From NCBI GenBank assembly GCA_003560455.1, contig PWIL01000084.1, forward strand, positions 1 to 24,318: a DNA stretch of 24,318 bases, given 5' to 3'. The stretch comes from Mollicutes bacterium. GTDB taxonomy: Bacteria; Bacillota_I; Bacilli_A; RF39; UBA660. A program made the translations under genes and the position numbers. Of the stretch, positions 13,642 through 22,369 are shown piece by piece. Every line of letters begins with the position of its first letter. Position 1 is the first letter of the stretch. The notes beneath the pieces are model-generated. The model did no database searches. It was not told where the DNA came from and was given only the letters and a program-made list of their open reading frames with translations.

Positions 13642-14318
13642 ATTATTTGATCAATCAAAGCATGGACTGAACTAGCTTTATTTTTTATTTCTTTTTTGAC
13701 AATTAAATGACTACCACCAGCCATATAAAAACCATTATATTCCTTCAACATTTGATAGTCATTTATGCCATCGCCAATTGTATAAATATTATCTTTAGTT
13801 ACTTTTATTTTTGTTAATAAAAAATCAATAGCACGAGCTTTGTCTGTATTTTTATCTAAAAAAACAGCACTTTTGGGCGTAATATAACCAATAATATCCT
13901 GGAATTTCTTTAATGCTTCTTTTAATATTAATTTTGCCTCTTTTTCGTCTGTTACTGAAAACAAAATTGAATTAAGATTTTGAAAATCATTTTTTGAATA
14001 GCGATAACCATTATCTAATCTTAAATTATAAACATCTTTTTCTTTTAAAAAATTATATAATTCATACCCTACTTTTAAATTAATATTGTTTCTAAATAAT
14101 TCATTATTTTGATTATCTAATACAATCCCCCCGTCATTACAAATTAAATAATGATAGGGAATGTTTAAATCTTTTATTTCTTCTAATAACAAACCATAAT
14201 TACGGCCTGTTGCAATTATAAAATAATTTTTTTGCTCCACAAAATGCTTGATTTTTTCAATGTTTTGAAACATATCAACAGTTAATGTTTTATCGTAATC
14301 ACTGACTAATAATTTCAT
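13638..14318 (-). CDS. HAD family (Cof-type) phosphatase
   Basis: The 226-residue protein is a haloacid dehalogenase-type hydrolase of the IIB (Cof) group. Motif I is SDYDKTLT (nucleophile D7, acid D9), motif II is ATGR, and motif IV is IGDGINDYQML. A cap domain lies between motif II and the last third. The usual activity of such proteins is dephosphorylation of sugar phosphates, pyridoxal phosphate or FMN; the substrate cannot be told. ATG 14318 is the only start that keeps motif I; it overlaps the recD2 end by 20 nt, so translation is coupled. Confidence 0.9.
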   Translation of the reverse strand: MKLLVSDYDKTLTVDMFQNIEKIKHFVEQKNYFIIATGRNYGLLLEEIKDLNIPYHYLICNDGGIVLDNQNNELFRNNINLKVGYELYNFLKEKDVYNLRLDNGYRYSKNDFQNLNSILFSVTDEKEAKLILKEALKKFQDIIGYITPKSAVFLDKNTDKARAIDFLLTKIKVTKDNIYTIGDGINDYQMLKEYNGFYMAGGSHLIVKKEIKNKASSVHALIDQII

Positions 14319-16473
14319 TATTTAACCGCTCCTTTAATAAACTTTTTCGTTTAATTTCTTTTTGATTTAAAATCCCCTGATTAAACACCCTTTTTTCACC
14401 CAGCAAATATAATTTTTCTTTCGCCCTAGTAATCCCTGTATAAATCAATAATCGATATAACATATAACGATATGAAGCACAAAGCGGCATTATAACTGTT
14501 TTAAATTCGCTTCCTTGCGATTTATGAATTGAAATACAATAAGCTAAATTTATATGATGTAATTCATTGGGCAGGTATTTTACTGTTTTATCATAAAAAT
14601 CAATTAATATTTCACTTTTACCACTAGCTGTTTTTTCATTTGAAATAATTTGTTTTATGACACCAATATCCCCATTATAAACTTCTTTTTCTAGCAAATT
14701 ATTTAATTGAATTACTTTATCCCCTTCCCGAAAAATATGATTTTGATGTTTTATTTCATTTTGATTTTTTGGGGGATTAAAAACATTTTGCATTTCTTGA
14801 TTAATTTTATCAATGCCATTTTTCCCCCGATAGATTGGCGCCATAATTTGAATTTCATCAAATTTATATTTTTTTGCAATTATTAATTTTTTTAATAACT
14901 CTAATAAATTATTTGAATTGCCTTCAATAAACTGATAATCATTTTGGTCCGCAAAAAGCCACTCGCCAATTTCAGCATCTTTAACATAATGTGCTAATTG
15001 GGGTATAAAAGAATCATTTTCTTGTCGATAAATCTCTAATAATCGGCAAACTGGAAAAACACTACTATTAATTAAGTCACGAAATACTTGACCTGGGGTT
15101 ATTGGCGGCAGTTGATTATAATCACCAATAATTACTAACCTCACATTTTCATCAAGACCTTTTAATAAATTAGCAAATAATAATAAGTCGATCATACTCG
15201 CCTCATCAACAATAACCATTTTTACTTGACTTTTATTATATTCATTTACTAAAAAAACATTTTTTTCTTTATGCCATTTTAAAAACCGATGAATAGTCAT
15301 GGCTGGAAAATTAGTTAATTCGCGAATTCTTTTACTAGCGCGACCGGTTGGAGCTAGAACAGCTATTTGATTTTGTAATTTTTGACTATCACATTGATAA
15401 AGATTTTGATATGTCGTAATAATCCCTTCAATAATCGTGCTTTTTCCTACTCCAGGTCCCCCAGTAATTAACGAAATTTTATTATTTAAAGCATTTACAA
15501 TTGCTTGTTTTTGTTCTTTGTTATAAGTTATTTTATTTTGTTTTTCAGCTAGTTCTAAATATGAATCGATAATGACTTTTGTTTCTTTATTTTTTAAAAA
15601 ATTAGTTATATAAGTTTCCGCATCATAAAATTCAAATAAATAAATATTTTCTTGTTCAATAATAATCTGTAAATTAATTACCAAATCTTGCAAACAACCA
15701 GCAATTATTTCTTGATTATATTCATTCAATAACTGGTTTTTTAACAAATTTAATAACTTTTCTTTTTCAATAAAAGCATCACCGCTTTTATAAACATATT
15801 CTTTAATTAAATAAACTATTAAAGCTGAAATTCTCTTTTGATTATCACTTTGATAATTATTGGCAAGTGCAATATTATCAATTTTTAAAAAGCCTATTTC
15901 CGGTAAATTAAAGTAAATATCATAAATGTTTTCAGTAATTAATGTTGCTGATTTATCCTGAAAATGGTTATATATTTGCAAATCTTCTTTTAATGAAAAA
16001 TCATAATTCATTAAGTCAGTAATGATTTTATTACTGGCCATGTTTTTTTGTAAAACATCAATAATAATTTGTCTTTTTTTAGCTGCTATTTCTATTTTAT
16101 CTAACACTTTGGGATTTTCTAAAATAATGTTAATTGCATTATCGCCTAAATGCGTAACAATTTTCTCAGCAATCACTTCACCAATTCCTGGAAATAAATC
16201 ACTCGCAAAATATTGTTTTAATTTTGCCTCAGTATTTGGAGTTAATTTTTGTAATTCGGTCGCTGAAAATTGCAAGCCATACTTTGGGTGGGTTGTTAAT
16301 TGACCAATTAACTTATATTCAGTTTGATTATTAATTGGTAATGCAAAACCCGTCCAGATTATTTGTTTTTCTGAACATTCAAAATCAGTTTCTAATATTT
16401 TTATTAAACCAACAGTAAAATTATTATTTGAATTATAAAAAATTGTTTTTATGTGACTGCCTATGATATACAT
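14299..16473 (-). CDS. recD2: RecD-like DNA helicase RecD2
   Basis: The 724-residue protein is a 5'-3' superfamily 1B helicase. The N-terminal ~200 residues carry HhH-like parts (FPGIGEVIAEKIV at ~94-106; LPEIGFLKID at ~190). Walker A is GGPGVGKST (338-346), Walker B is VDEASMID, then VIIGDYNQLPPITPG. The late motif SIHKSQGSEF and a C-terminal YTGITRAKEKL complete the UvrD-like fold. It is slightly short for RecD2. No recB or recC is nearby, as expected for RecD2, which acts in mutation avoidance in Bacillus. ATG 16473 has SD AAGGTGG and an extended -10 promoter. Confidence 0.93.
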   Translation of the reverse strand: MYIIGSHIKTIFYNSNNNFTVGLIKILETDFECSEKQIIWTGFALPINNQTEYKLIGQLTTHPKYGLQFSATELQKLTPNTEAKLKQYFASDLFPGIGEVIAEKIVTHLGDNAINIILENPKVLDKIEIAAKKRQIIIDVLQKNMASNKIITDLMNYDFSLKEDLQIYNHFQDKSATLITENIYDIYFNLPEIGFLKIDNIALANNYQSDNQKRISALIVYLIKEYVYKSGDAFIEKEKLLNLLKNQLLNEYNQEIIAGCLQDLVINLQIIIEQENIYLFEFYDAETYITNFLKNKETKVIIDSYLELAEKQNKITYNKEQKQAIVNALNNKISLITGGPGVGKSTIIEGIITTYQNLYQCDSQKLQNQIAVLAPTGRASKRIRELTNFPAMTIHRFLKWHKEKNVFLVNEYNKSQVKMVIVDEASMIDLLLFANLLKGLDENVRLVIIGDYNQLPPITPGQVFRDLINSSVFPVCRLLEIYRQENDSFIPQLAHYVKDAEIGEWLFADQNDYQFIEGNSNNLLELLKKLIIAKKYKFDEIQIMAPIYRGKNGIDKINQEMQNVFNPPKNQNEIKHQNHIFREGDKVIQLNNLLEKEVYNGDIGVIKQIISNEKTASGKSEILIDFYDKTVKYLPNELHHINLAYCISIHKSQGSEFKTVIMPLCASYRYMLYRLLIYTGITRAKEKLYLLGEKRVFNQGILNQKEIKRKSLLKERLNNEIISQ

Positions 16474-16488
16474 TTAACCACCTTTTTC

Positions 16489-16497
16489 ATTATAGCA
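16489..16497 (-). promoter_or_regulatory. Extended -10 promoter for recD2
   Basis: The minus strand reads TTTTTTTTGTGCTATAATGA: TG-C-TATAAT joined to the T-tract of the upstream terminator, with no -35. The core is nearly identical to the element before the HD gene. Confidence 0.6.
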
Positions 16498-16498
16498 C

Positions 16499-16522
16499 AA
16501 AAAAAAGTCCTATTTAAGGACT
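16499..16522 (-). terminator. Terminator of the cvpA-to-DUF1292 operon
   Basis: On the minus strand AGTCCT, loop TAAAT, AGGACT, then about eight T. The stop codon TAA of the DUF1292-like gene (16514-16516) lies in the loop. Confidence 0.8.
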
Positions 16523-17203
16523 GATGCTTTTTTCTGAAAAACGCTTTAACACTTCACGAAATTCTTCTTCACTTGTTAGTGGTTTTAATTTTAATTGGTT
16601 GTTTTCCAGAACTTCTTTTTGAATTAAAGTTCCATGATCATCATCTTCAGCACAAACTAATAATAAATAAAATTCCTTATTATAAGTAATCCGATCTAAG
16701 ATATAATAACTTTTATTATTTGATAAAACAATTTCTTCTTGTAAATCAGAACTTGGAATCCCTTCTTCGGCAAAATCCGAATCAATTTCTGCTTTTATTT
16801 TTTCATAATCAACACCATCATCATTGACTTTAGGTTTTTCAGGCTTTTTTACTTCTGATTGATTGTCAGTGTCAAAAACTGCTTCAACTGCTTCTTCATT
16901 AATTGTTTTTGGTGCTGGGGGTTCTGGTACTTCTTGTTTATCCTCTTGCGGTGCTGGGGGTTCTGGTACTTCTTGTTTATCCACTTCCGGGACAGGCGTT
17001 TCTGACGATGTTTCCTGATCCATATCCGGAACTGGGGGTTCTGGCGCTACTTGTTTATCCTCTTGTGGAGCAGGTGGTTCCGGTACTGCTTCTTTATTTG
17101 CATCAGAAACTGAAGTTTCAGCTTCTTTAGCCATATTTTCTAATTCCATTTTTTCTTCTTTTAACAATTCATTAAGTTTATTTTCATTCTTTTTGATATC
17201 CAT
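16514..17203 (-). CDS. DUF1292-like protein with 13-residue Pro/Glu repeats
   Basis: The protein has 229 residues. An N-terminal helix (~1-30) is followed by five 13-residue units of the type VPEPPAPQEDKQE at ~33-97, an acidic linker, and a C-terminal domain (~165-225: YYILDRITYNKEFYLLLVCAEDD...LTSEEEFREVLKRF) that matches DUF1292/YrzB-like proteins, whose role is unknown. The repeat would form an extended acidic polyproline-rich arm. No signal peptide or TM helix is visible. It is the last gene of its operon, 1 nt after the TM protein gene, with a terminator over its stop. The DUF1292 call is by eye. Confidence 0.65.
   Translation of the reverse strand: MDIKKNENKLNELLKEEKMELENMAKEAETSVSDANKEAVPEPPAPQEDKQVAPEPPVPDMDQETSSETPVPEVDKQEVPEPPAPQEDKQEVPEPPAPKTINEEAVEAVFDTDNQSEVKKPEKPKVNDDGVDYEKIKAEIDSDFAEEGIPSSDLQEEIVLSNNKSYYILDRITYNKEFYLLLVCAEDDDHGTLIQKEVLENNQLKLKPLTSEEEFREVLKRFSEKSISP
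16911..17105 (-). repeat. Five tandem 39-bp units in the DUF1292-like gene
   Basis: Units are 16911-16949, 16950-16988, 16989-17027, 17028-17066 and 17067-17105. The first two differ at only about three bases, so that copy is recent; the third is the most diverged (SSETPVPEVDKQE and neighbours). Each unit is 13 codons and stays in frame. Confidence 0.85.
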
Positions 17204-17204
17204 T

Positions 17205-17675
17205 TTATTTTACCTTCCCTTCATTCCTTCTAGCATTAATTTCTGTTTCACGCCATTCGCGACGACTTTCATATCCTTCTTTCTCTAAAAATGCATCCCA
17301 ACTTTCAAATCCTCTTGCTTTTAAAACATTTTCAGTTTCATCTGCTCCCATTAGAGCATATATATTAATTAAATCTATCTCATTTAACAAATGATAATTT
17401 GAATCCCAATTACCATTTTGATCTGGAACGGTATGATAACCAGCCGCAATCATTTGCTGAGTACCCTCTTGCATTAACTCAACCTTTTCATGATGACTTT
17501 TGATACTTTCATACGCCCCATAGCCCAAATTAGCCGAAGCAACTATTCCTGTTACTAATGCCAATGTTGCAAGTCTTTTTTGCCACACTTTTGCTCGCGA
17601 AGGTTTTTTATAATTTCGACTTTTGATTTCATGAAATCCTAAACTATTTTGATATAACCGATCATAATCACTCAT
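17205..17675 (-). CDS. Hypothetical single-TM protein, 156 aa
   Basis: I do not recognise the family. A basic N-terminal segment (SRNYKKPSRAKVWQKR) leads into one TM helix at ~35-54 (ATLALVTGIVASANLGYGAY). The part beyond holds a helix (SIKSHHEKVELMQEGTQQM), a linker with DQNGNWDSNYHLLNEIDLINIY, and a charged C terminus (WDAFLEKEGYESRREWRE). I chose ATG 17675 over 17687: the SD GAGGGAT lies between them and is spaced for 17675. It overlaps the mtaB stop by 8 nt and is followed after 1 nt by the DUF1292-like gene, so the three are probably made together. Confidence 0.7.
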   Translation of the reverse strand: MSDYDRLYQNSLGFHEIKSRNYKKPSRAKVWQKRLATLALVTGIVASANLGYGAYESIKSHHEKVELMQEGTQQMIAAGYHTVPDQNGNWDSNYHLLNEIDLINIYALMGADETENVLKARGFESWDAFLEKEGYESRREWRETEINARRNEGKVK

Positions 17676-18963
17676 TATATCCCTCATTTCTGATTTGACC
17701 TATACAATACAAGCCATCTATCTTCTTTATTTTAACATTTATTATCTTATTTAACAATCCCTTTTTGTAAAGTACCTTGACAGGTAAAAATTCTTGACTA
17801 TGACCAATTAAATAATTATCTTTTTTTTGTTCAAAAATAACACTTACATCTTGGTTTAAATAACTATTCAAATGTTTTAAAAATAAAGATTCACTAATTT
17901 CTTTTAACATTTTAGCTCTTACTTTTTTTTCATTACTAGAAACTTGTAATTTAAATTGACTAGCTGGCGTCTTTTTTAAAGCGGAATACGGAAAAATATG
18001 AACTTGAAAAAAATTAATTTCTTGAATAAATTGACAAGTTTGCTGAAAATCTTCATCTGTTTCACCAGGAAAACCAACTAACACATCAGTTGTTAACAAT
18101 AATTTAGGGCGAATTCTTTTAATCTCTTTTATTTTAGAAAAATATTCTTTACTAGTATATTTGCGATTCATTTTTTTTAATATCTGATCTGATCCAGATT
18201 GCAAAGGAATATGTAAATGATTCACTAAATTAGAATAATTTTTTAAAATTTTTAAAAACTCTTCATCTATTTCCGTTATTTCTAATGACGAAATACGAAG
18301 TCTTTCTAAATTGGGAATTGTTAAAATTTGTTTTAATAATTGATTAAAACTACTACCAATATCTTTACCATACGCACCGGTATTTATGCCTGTTAAAACA
18401 ATTTCTAGATAACCATTTTGAATTAAAGTTTCAATTTCGTTAATTATTTCTAATTCTTCCCGACTTCTTTCATTCCCCCGTACATAAGGAATTACACAAT
18501 ATGAACAATAGTTATCACAACCATCTTGAATTTTAACAAATGCTCTTTTTTGATTTGGACATTTAATTGACATTTTTTCATAATCTAAATTTTTCATCTT
18601 TGAAATTAAAATAATTGGTTTCTTAGTTTTTTTAAATTCAAAAATACAATCAAATATCTCACTCTTATGATTATTGCCAATGATTATATCAGCTAGTTCT
18701 TTTAATTTTTTTACTTCATAATTAACGTAACAGCCAACCACAATAATAATCGCATTATCATTTTGTTTTTTTGCTTTTTTCAACATTTGAATAGTTTTTT
18801 GACCAGCCGTTTTTGTAACAGTACAACTATTAATAATATAAATATCTGCACTAGAATTAAAAGGGGTTTTAATAAACCCCTTTTGAATTAATAATTCTTT
18901 TATATATGTTGCTTCGTAATTATTTACTTTACAACCTAAATTTTTAATCGCAAATTTAGTCAA
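17668..18963 (-). CDS. mtaB: tRNA (t6A37) methylthiotransferase MtaB
   Basis: The 431-residue radical-SAM enzyme adds a methylthio group to t6A37 of ANN-decoding tRNAs. The UPF0004 domain has C11 (GCKVN), C47 (SCTVT) and C78 (GCYVN) for the auxiliary cluster. The radical SAM motif is C149-x3-C153-x2-C156 (GCDNYCSYCVIPYVRG). LHIPLQSGSD and a C-terminal TRAM-like part follow. The GCKVN form separates it from MiaB and RimO. The start is TTG 18963, with AAGGAG about 13 bases away and no better codon; it overlaps the upstream gene by 8 nt. Confidence 0.93.
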   Translation of the reverse strand: MTKFAIKNLGCKVNNYEATYIKELLIQKGFIKTPFNSSADIYIINSCTVTKTAGQKTIQMLKKAKKQNDNAIIIVVGCYVNYEVKKLKELADIIIGNNHKSEIFDCIFEFKKTKKPIILISKMKNLDYEKMSIKCPNQKRAFVKIQDGCDNYCSYCVIPYVRGNERSREELEIINEIETLIQNGYLEIVLTGINTGAYGKDIGSSFNQLLKQILTIPNLERLRISSLEITEIDEEFLKILKNYSNLVNHLHIPLQSGSDQILKKMNRKYTSKEYFSKIKEIKRIRPKLLLTTDVLVGFPGETDEDFQQTCQFIQEINFFQVHIFPYSALKKTPASQFKLQVSSNEKKVRAKMLKEISESLFLKHLNSYLNQDVSVIFEQKKDNYLIGHSQEFLPVKVLYKKGLLNKIINVKIKKIDGLYCIGQIRNEGYNE

Positions 18964-19594
18964 GTTTTTCCCGAAACTCCTTTAAATTTCTTAATAAATT
19001 TTCACCTTTTTCAGACAAACTATTAATTTCTTGTTCTAAATCACGCTTTTCTTCTTTTTTAATCGACACTGCTGAATCTTCAAATGGTTGAACCCGACCA
19101 TAAATTGGTGATATAACTTCGGAATTTTTAAATTTCTTTTTTTCGGCTAACTCTAAATCCCCTTCATCAATAAAATCAAAACTACCTTGCTTTGTATTTG
19201 AATTAGGTTCTTCCTTGTTAACTTTTTTTAAAAAATCACTAACTTCTTTTTGACATTCAACCGCATTTAAATTATCTTTTTTATGTTTATTGACTAATTC
19301 TTGATAACTTATAATTGCTTCTTCTTCTTGTTCATCTTCAAAGTTTTCCGGTTCTGCTTCTTTTTCTTCTTGTGTTTGTTGCATTTTTTGCATAATATCA
19401 TCTAATTCTGTTGTTTTTTCTGGTTCTTTTGCAGCTGATGACGCTGTTTCCTTTTGATAGTGACGACTTTTATAAAAAAAATAAACAATAACAATACTAA
19501 AAAATATCGCAGTTGCCAGTAAAGCTAAAAAATAATAATCAACTTCTCTAACTAAAGCCATAAATATTTCATTATCTGCCAAACGTTCACGCAT
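18956..19594 (-). CDS. Hypothetical single-TM protein with SPIYG motif
   Basis: The protein has 212 residues. One TM helix lies at ~20-41 (YYFLALLATAIFFSIVIVYFFY), giving a short outside N terminus and a long cytoplasmic, acidic and probably mostly disordered tail with Glu runs. Near the C terminus is KFKNSEVISPIYGRV (~154-168), a short conserved-looking motif of the F-x-x-S-x-I-S-P-I-x-G type, followed by a coiled coil (DLEQEINSLSEKGENLLRNLKEF). I recall similar motifs in uncharacterised membrane proteins of Bacillota but cannot name a family. I chose ATG 19594: the SD GGAGTGAT covers GTG 19603, which is rejected. It lies between rsmE and mtaB. Confidence 0.65.
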   Translation of the reverse strand: MRERLADNEIFMALVREVDYYFLALLATAIFFSIVIVYFFYKSRHYQKETASSAAKEPEKTTELDDIMQKMQQTQEEKEAEPENFEDEQEEEAIISYQELVNKHKKDNLNAVECQKEVSDFLKKVNKEEPNSNTKQGSFDFIDEGDLELAEKKKFKNSEVISPIYGRVQPFEDSAVSIKKEEKRDLEQEINSLSEKGENLLRNLKEFREKLD

Positions 19595-19599
19595 AATTA

Positions 19600-20298
19600 T
19601 CACTCCATTTTCTGATAATTGACACTACTCAATAAAAACAAAGGAACAGTTTCTGTTCGCAAGATTCTTGTTCCTAAATTGATTGGTATAAAGCCATTTG
19701 CTAAATATAATTCTTCTTCACTTAAAGAAAAGCCACCTTCCGGTCCAATAAGTAATTTAATATTATCATAATCATCAAGTTTTTTCAAATGATTTTTAAA
19801 ATTAATTTTTGCCTGTGGCAAACAAATAAATTTTGGACCTAATTCAGCAATTAAAGTTTCTTGATCAACAAACTCAATCAAGGGCAGTGTTAATCTTTTT
19901 GATTGCTCACTTGCTTCTTTAACTATTTTTAAATATCGTTTTAGTTTTTTTAAATAATTATCAGTTTTTTTGATCATGCTCCGATCAGCTTGATAAATTC
20001 CTATTTTATCAACTCCTAATTCAGTAGCTTTTTGTAATAAAAAACTCATCTTATTTTCCTTTAAAAAAGGAATAAAAAGCGTTACATTTAATAATTGTAG
20101 TTCTTCTTCTAATTGACTAATTTTTTTGATTTTAAGTGGTGTTAAACTTACAATCTCAGCTAAAAATAGTTTTTGATCAAAAACTATTTCAATTTCAGTA
20201 TTTATTTTATAACGTAAAACTTTTTTTATTTGATATTCATCATCTTCATTAATAATAAAAAAATCACTTTGTTGATCTTTTGCAAAAAATCTTTGCAT
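19600..20298 (-). CDS. rsmE: 16S rRNA m3U1498 methyltransferase
   Basis: The 232-residue protein is a SPOUT-class RsmE, which methylates N3 of U1498 in 16S rRNA with SAM. The N-terminal RNA-binding part is ~1-70. The SPOUT knot shows KATELGVDKIGIYQADRSM, then LLIGPEGGFSLSEEEL, then LGTRILRTETVP. Its SD AGAGGTG overlaps the trxA stop region 11 nt upstream, and its TGA lies 5 nt before the next gene. Confidence 0.95.
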   Translation of the reverse strand: MQRFFAKDQQSDFFIINEDDEYQIKKVLRYKINTEIEIVFDQKLFLAEIVSLTPLKIKKISQLEEELQLLNVTLFIPFLKENKMSFLLQKATELGVDKIGIYQADRSMIKKTDNYLKKLKRYLKIVKEASEQSKRLTLPLIEFVDQETLIAELGPKFICLPQAKINFKNHLKKLDDYDNIKLLIGPEGGFSLSEEELYLANGFIPINLGTRILRTETVPLFLLSSVNYQKME

Positions 20299-20309
20299 AA
20301 AAACACCTC

Positions 20310-20615
20310 TTAGTTTTCATCAACCCAAGCTAGCAAAGCATCTTTAGGTCGAAAACCTGAAGTTTGTGCTACTTGTTTACCGTCTTTAAATAAAACTAAA
20401 TGTGGGACGCCCATGACGTTATAATCTTGTGCTAAAGTTTGATTAGCATCAACATTTACTTTTAAAACTTTAATGTCTTTTCGCTCATTAGCAAGTTCTT
20501 CTAGAACTGGTGCAAGCATGCGACAAGGACCACACCAACTAGCATAAAAATCAACTAAAACCACGCCTGAACTAACCTCATTTAAAAAATCTTTTTCACT
20601 TCCAGCAAATTCCAT
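20310..20615 (-). CDS. trxA: Thioredoxin
   Basis: The 101-residue protein has the active site W27-C28-GP-C31 (SWCGPCRM), the cis-Pro loop (NVMGVPHLVLF) and DFYASW. It reduces disulfides in the cytoplasm. I chose ATG 20615 rather than 20624: AAAGGA touches the first ATG with no spacing but is nine bases from the second. It lies 15 nt after cvpA. In Bacillus trxA is also near cvpA and uvrC. Confidence 0.96.
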   Translation of the reverse strand: MEFAGSEKDFLNEVSSGVVLVDFYASWCGPCRMLAPVLEELANERKDIKVLKVNVDANQTLAQDYNVMGVPHLVLFKDGKQVAQTSGFRPKDALLAWVDEN

Positions 20616-20630
20616 TTTTATCATTCCTTT

Positions 20631-21341
20631 CTATCGATATTTTTCTAAAACTCTTTCTATTCCATCAATTTCTAATTTTTCTTTCCTAACCAATCCTTCA
20701 ATTGTCTCAACATCAACTAAATTATATTTTAACATAACATCTAATGCTTCTAAATTAAATTTAGTAGCATCTTCATCTGCAACATATTGTTCTTTTAATA
20801 AAACAAATTGATCAAACATTTGATAAGCATCTTCAGTATAAAGCGATAAAATTGGTGTTTCGGTTAAAATAGGTTTAGCAAATCTTGATTCTAACATAAT
20901 TTCATTATTAAAAAAGGGTAATGAATAAATATATAAACCAATAAAAATTAACAGGAAAAAATAAAAAGCTCCCACGATCGCCCCAAATATCTTTGAAGGT
21001 ATTTTTAACAAAAATGTCAAACTTAAAAATGTTTCAATAATATTCGACACCATCAACAATAATTTAAAAATAAATAACAATAAAGCAACTAAAACTAAAA
21101 AAGCAATTAACTCATACAATAAAATATTAAAAATTTGAATTCCTTTTATATCTCCAAAAAAATTAAAAAATGGCAGATGGTCATAAAAAAATGCTGATAA
21201 AATTCCCTTAAATTGAAAGGCAATAATCGAAATAAAAATAAAGCCAATTGTAATAACAGTTTGCCGAATAAAACCATTGCGTACACCGACAAAAGCTCCC
21301 AAAAACAATCCACCAATAATTAATATATCAATAAAATTCAT
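20631..21341 (-). CDS. cvpA: CvpA family membrane protein
   Basis: The 236-residue protein has the CvpA start (MNFIDILIIGGLFLGAFVGVRNGFIRQ) and about four TM helices at ~5-25, ~30-45, ~70-100 and ~115-140, with a hydrophilic C-terminal tail of ~80 residues (longer than in many relatives). CvpA was named for colicin V export; its general role in Bacillota (YshB) is not settled. SD GGAGGT precedes ATG 21341. It heads a seven-gene operon to 16514 and is divergent from rnhC, the Bacillus arrangement with zapA, polX and mutS2 removed. Confidence 0.88.
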   Translation of the reverse strand: MNFIDILIIGGLFLGAFVGVRNGFIRQTVITIGFIFISIIAFQFKGILSAFFYDHLPFFNFFGDIKGIQIFNILLYELIAFLVLVALLLFIFKLLLMVSNIIETFLSLTFLLKIPSKIFGAIVGAFYFFLLIFIGLYIYSLPFFNNEIMLESRFAKPILTETPILSLYTEDAYQMFDQFVLLKEQYVADEDATKFNLEALDVMLKYNLVDVETIEGLVRKEKLEIDGIERVLEKYR

Positions 21342-21358
21342 ATTTTACCTCCATCTTC

Positions 21359-21364
21359 ATTATA
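21359..21364 (-). promoter_or_regulatory. Possible -10 of the cvpA operon
   Basis: TATAAT on the minus strand, 17 nt before the cvpA ATG. The -35 at 17 bp is TTTATT, poor. Back to back with the rnhC promoter. Confidence 0.4.
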
Positions 21365-21405
21365 ATCGATTATTGAAAAAAAATAAAGTAATTTAACTTT
21401 TTTTG

Positions 21406-21414
21406 TGGTAAAAT
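21406..21414 (+). promoter_or_regulatory. Extended -10 promoter for rnhC
   Basis: CTTTTTTTGTGGTAAAATTA: TG-G-TAAAAT after seven T, about 20 nt before ATG 21434. It is the same type as those on the other strand and has no -35. Confidence 0.5.
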
Positions 21415-21433
21415 TAAATAAGGAGGGATAAAA

Positions 21434-22369
21434 ATGGTTATTACACTTAAAGTTGGTGAAAAAACAAAAAAAGAAATGGATGAATTTTACCAAGACAGTA
21501 AACGAGAAAAAACTCCAGCTTATGCTATTTTTCAAGCTAATAGTGCTGATTCAGTCATTACTTTATATCAATCAGGAAAGGCGGTTTTTCAAGGAAAGAG
21601 TGCCGATATTGACGCCCAATTATGGAAAGAAATTAATCAAAAGTATTATCCAAATATGAAACAAGAAGAAAAAAAAGAAAAGAAAAAAAAGAAAGAAATA
21701 ACCAAAAGATTTGATGCCAATGTTATTGGTTCAGATGAAGTTGGCACCGGTGATTTCTTTGGCCCACTTGTCGTAACAAGTGCTTTTGTTAGCAAAAAAG
21801 ATATTGCTTTTTTAGAAGATTTAGGCGTTGTTGATTCAAAAAAATTAACTGATGATTTTATTTGTAAAATTGCTCCCAAATTAATGAAAAGAATTACTTA
21901 TAAAACAATTGTTTTAACTAATCAAGATTATAATGATTATTATAGTCAAGATGTTAATATGAATACAATAAAAGCTATTTTACATAATAAAGTGCTTTTA
22001 CAATTAAAAAATAAAATTGACAATTATCAAGCCATTGTTGTTGATCAATTCACGACGCCTAAAAGTTATTATAATTATTTAAAAGATTCAAAAGCTATTT
22101 GTCAAGATATTACTTTTCTTGAAAAGGGCGAAAGCAAATCATTGGCGGTAGCTTGTGCAGCCATTATCAGTCGTTATTTTTTTATTAAAAAAATGACTGA
22201 GTTAAGGCAAAAGTATAATACATATATTCCCTATGGATCTAATGAAAAAGTTGATCAAGTAGCAGTTGAATTAGCCAAAAAACACGGAATTGATGAGTTA
22301 AAAAAGTTAGTCAAATGGCATTTTAAAAATTTAGATAAAGTTAAAACTATTTTAAATGAAAAAGAGTGA
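21434..22369 (+). CDS. rnhC: Ribonuclease HIII
   Basis: The 311-residue enzyme cleaves RNA in RNA/DNA hybrids and R-loops. The N-terminal ~75 residues are the TBP-like substrate-binding domain typical of HIII, followed by a Lys-rich linker (~78-92) and the catalytic domain. Active residues include D101 and E102 in GSDEVGTGDFFGP; VVDSKKLTDD and GESKSLAVACAAIISRY follow. ATG 21434 has SD AAGGAGGG. It converges on mutL with a shared terminator; its TGA lies in the hairpin. Confidence 0.96.
   Translation: MVITLKVGEKTKKEMDEFYQDSKREKTPAYAIFQANSADSVITLYQSGKAVFQGKSADIDAQLWKEINQKYYPNMKQEEKKEKKKKKEITKRFDANVIGSDEVGTGDFFGPLVVTSAFVSKKDIAFLEDLGVVDSKKLTDDFICKIAPKLMKRITYKTIVLTNQDYNDYYSQDVNMNTIKAILHNKVLLQLKNKIDNYQAIVVDQFTTPKSYYNYLKDSKAICQDITFLEKGESKSLAVACAAIISRYFFIKKMTELRQKYNTYIPYGSNEKVDQVAVELAKKHGIDELKKLVKWHFKNLDKVKTILNEKE

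Noticed and set aside
16911..17105. CRISPR-like array
   Set aside because: The 39-bp units are contiguous, in frame and without spacers; this is a coding tandem repeat.
16903..17130. Plus-strand Leu/Val-rich repeat frame opposite the DUF1292-like gene
   Set aside because: It is the complement of the 39-bp PEPPAP repeats, and its repetition comes from the real gene on the other strand.
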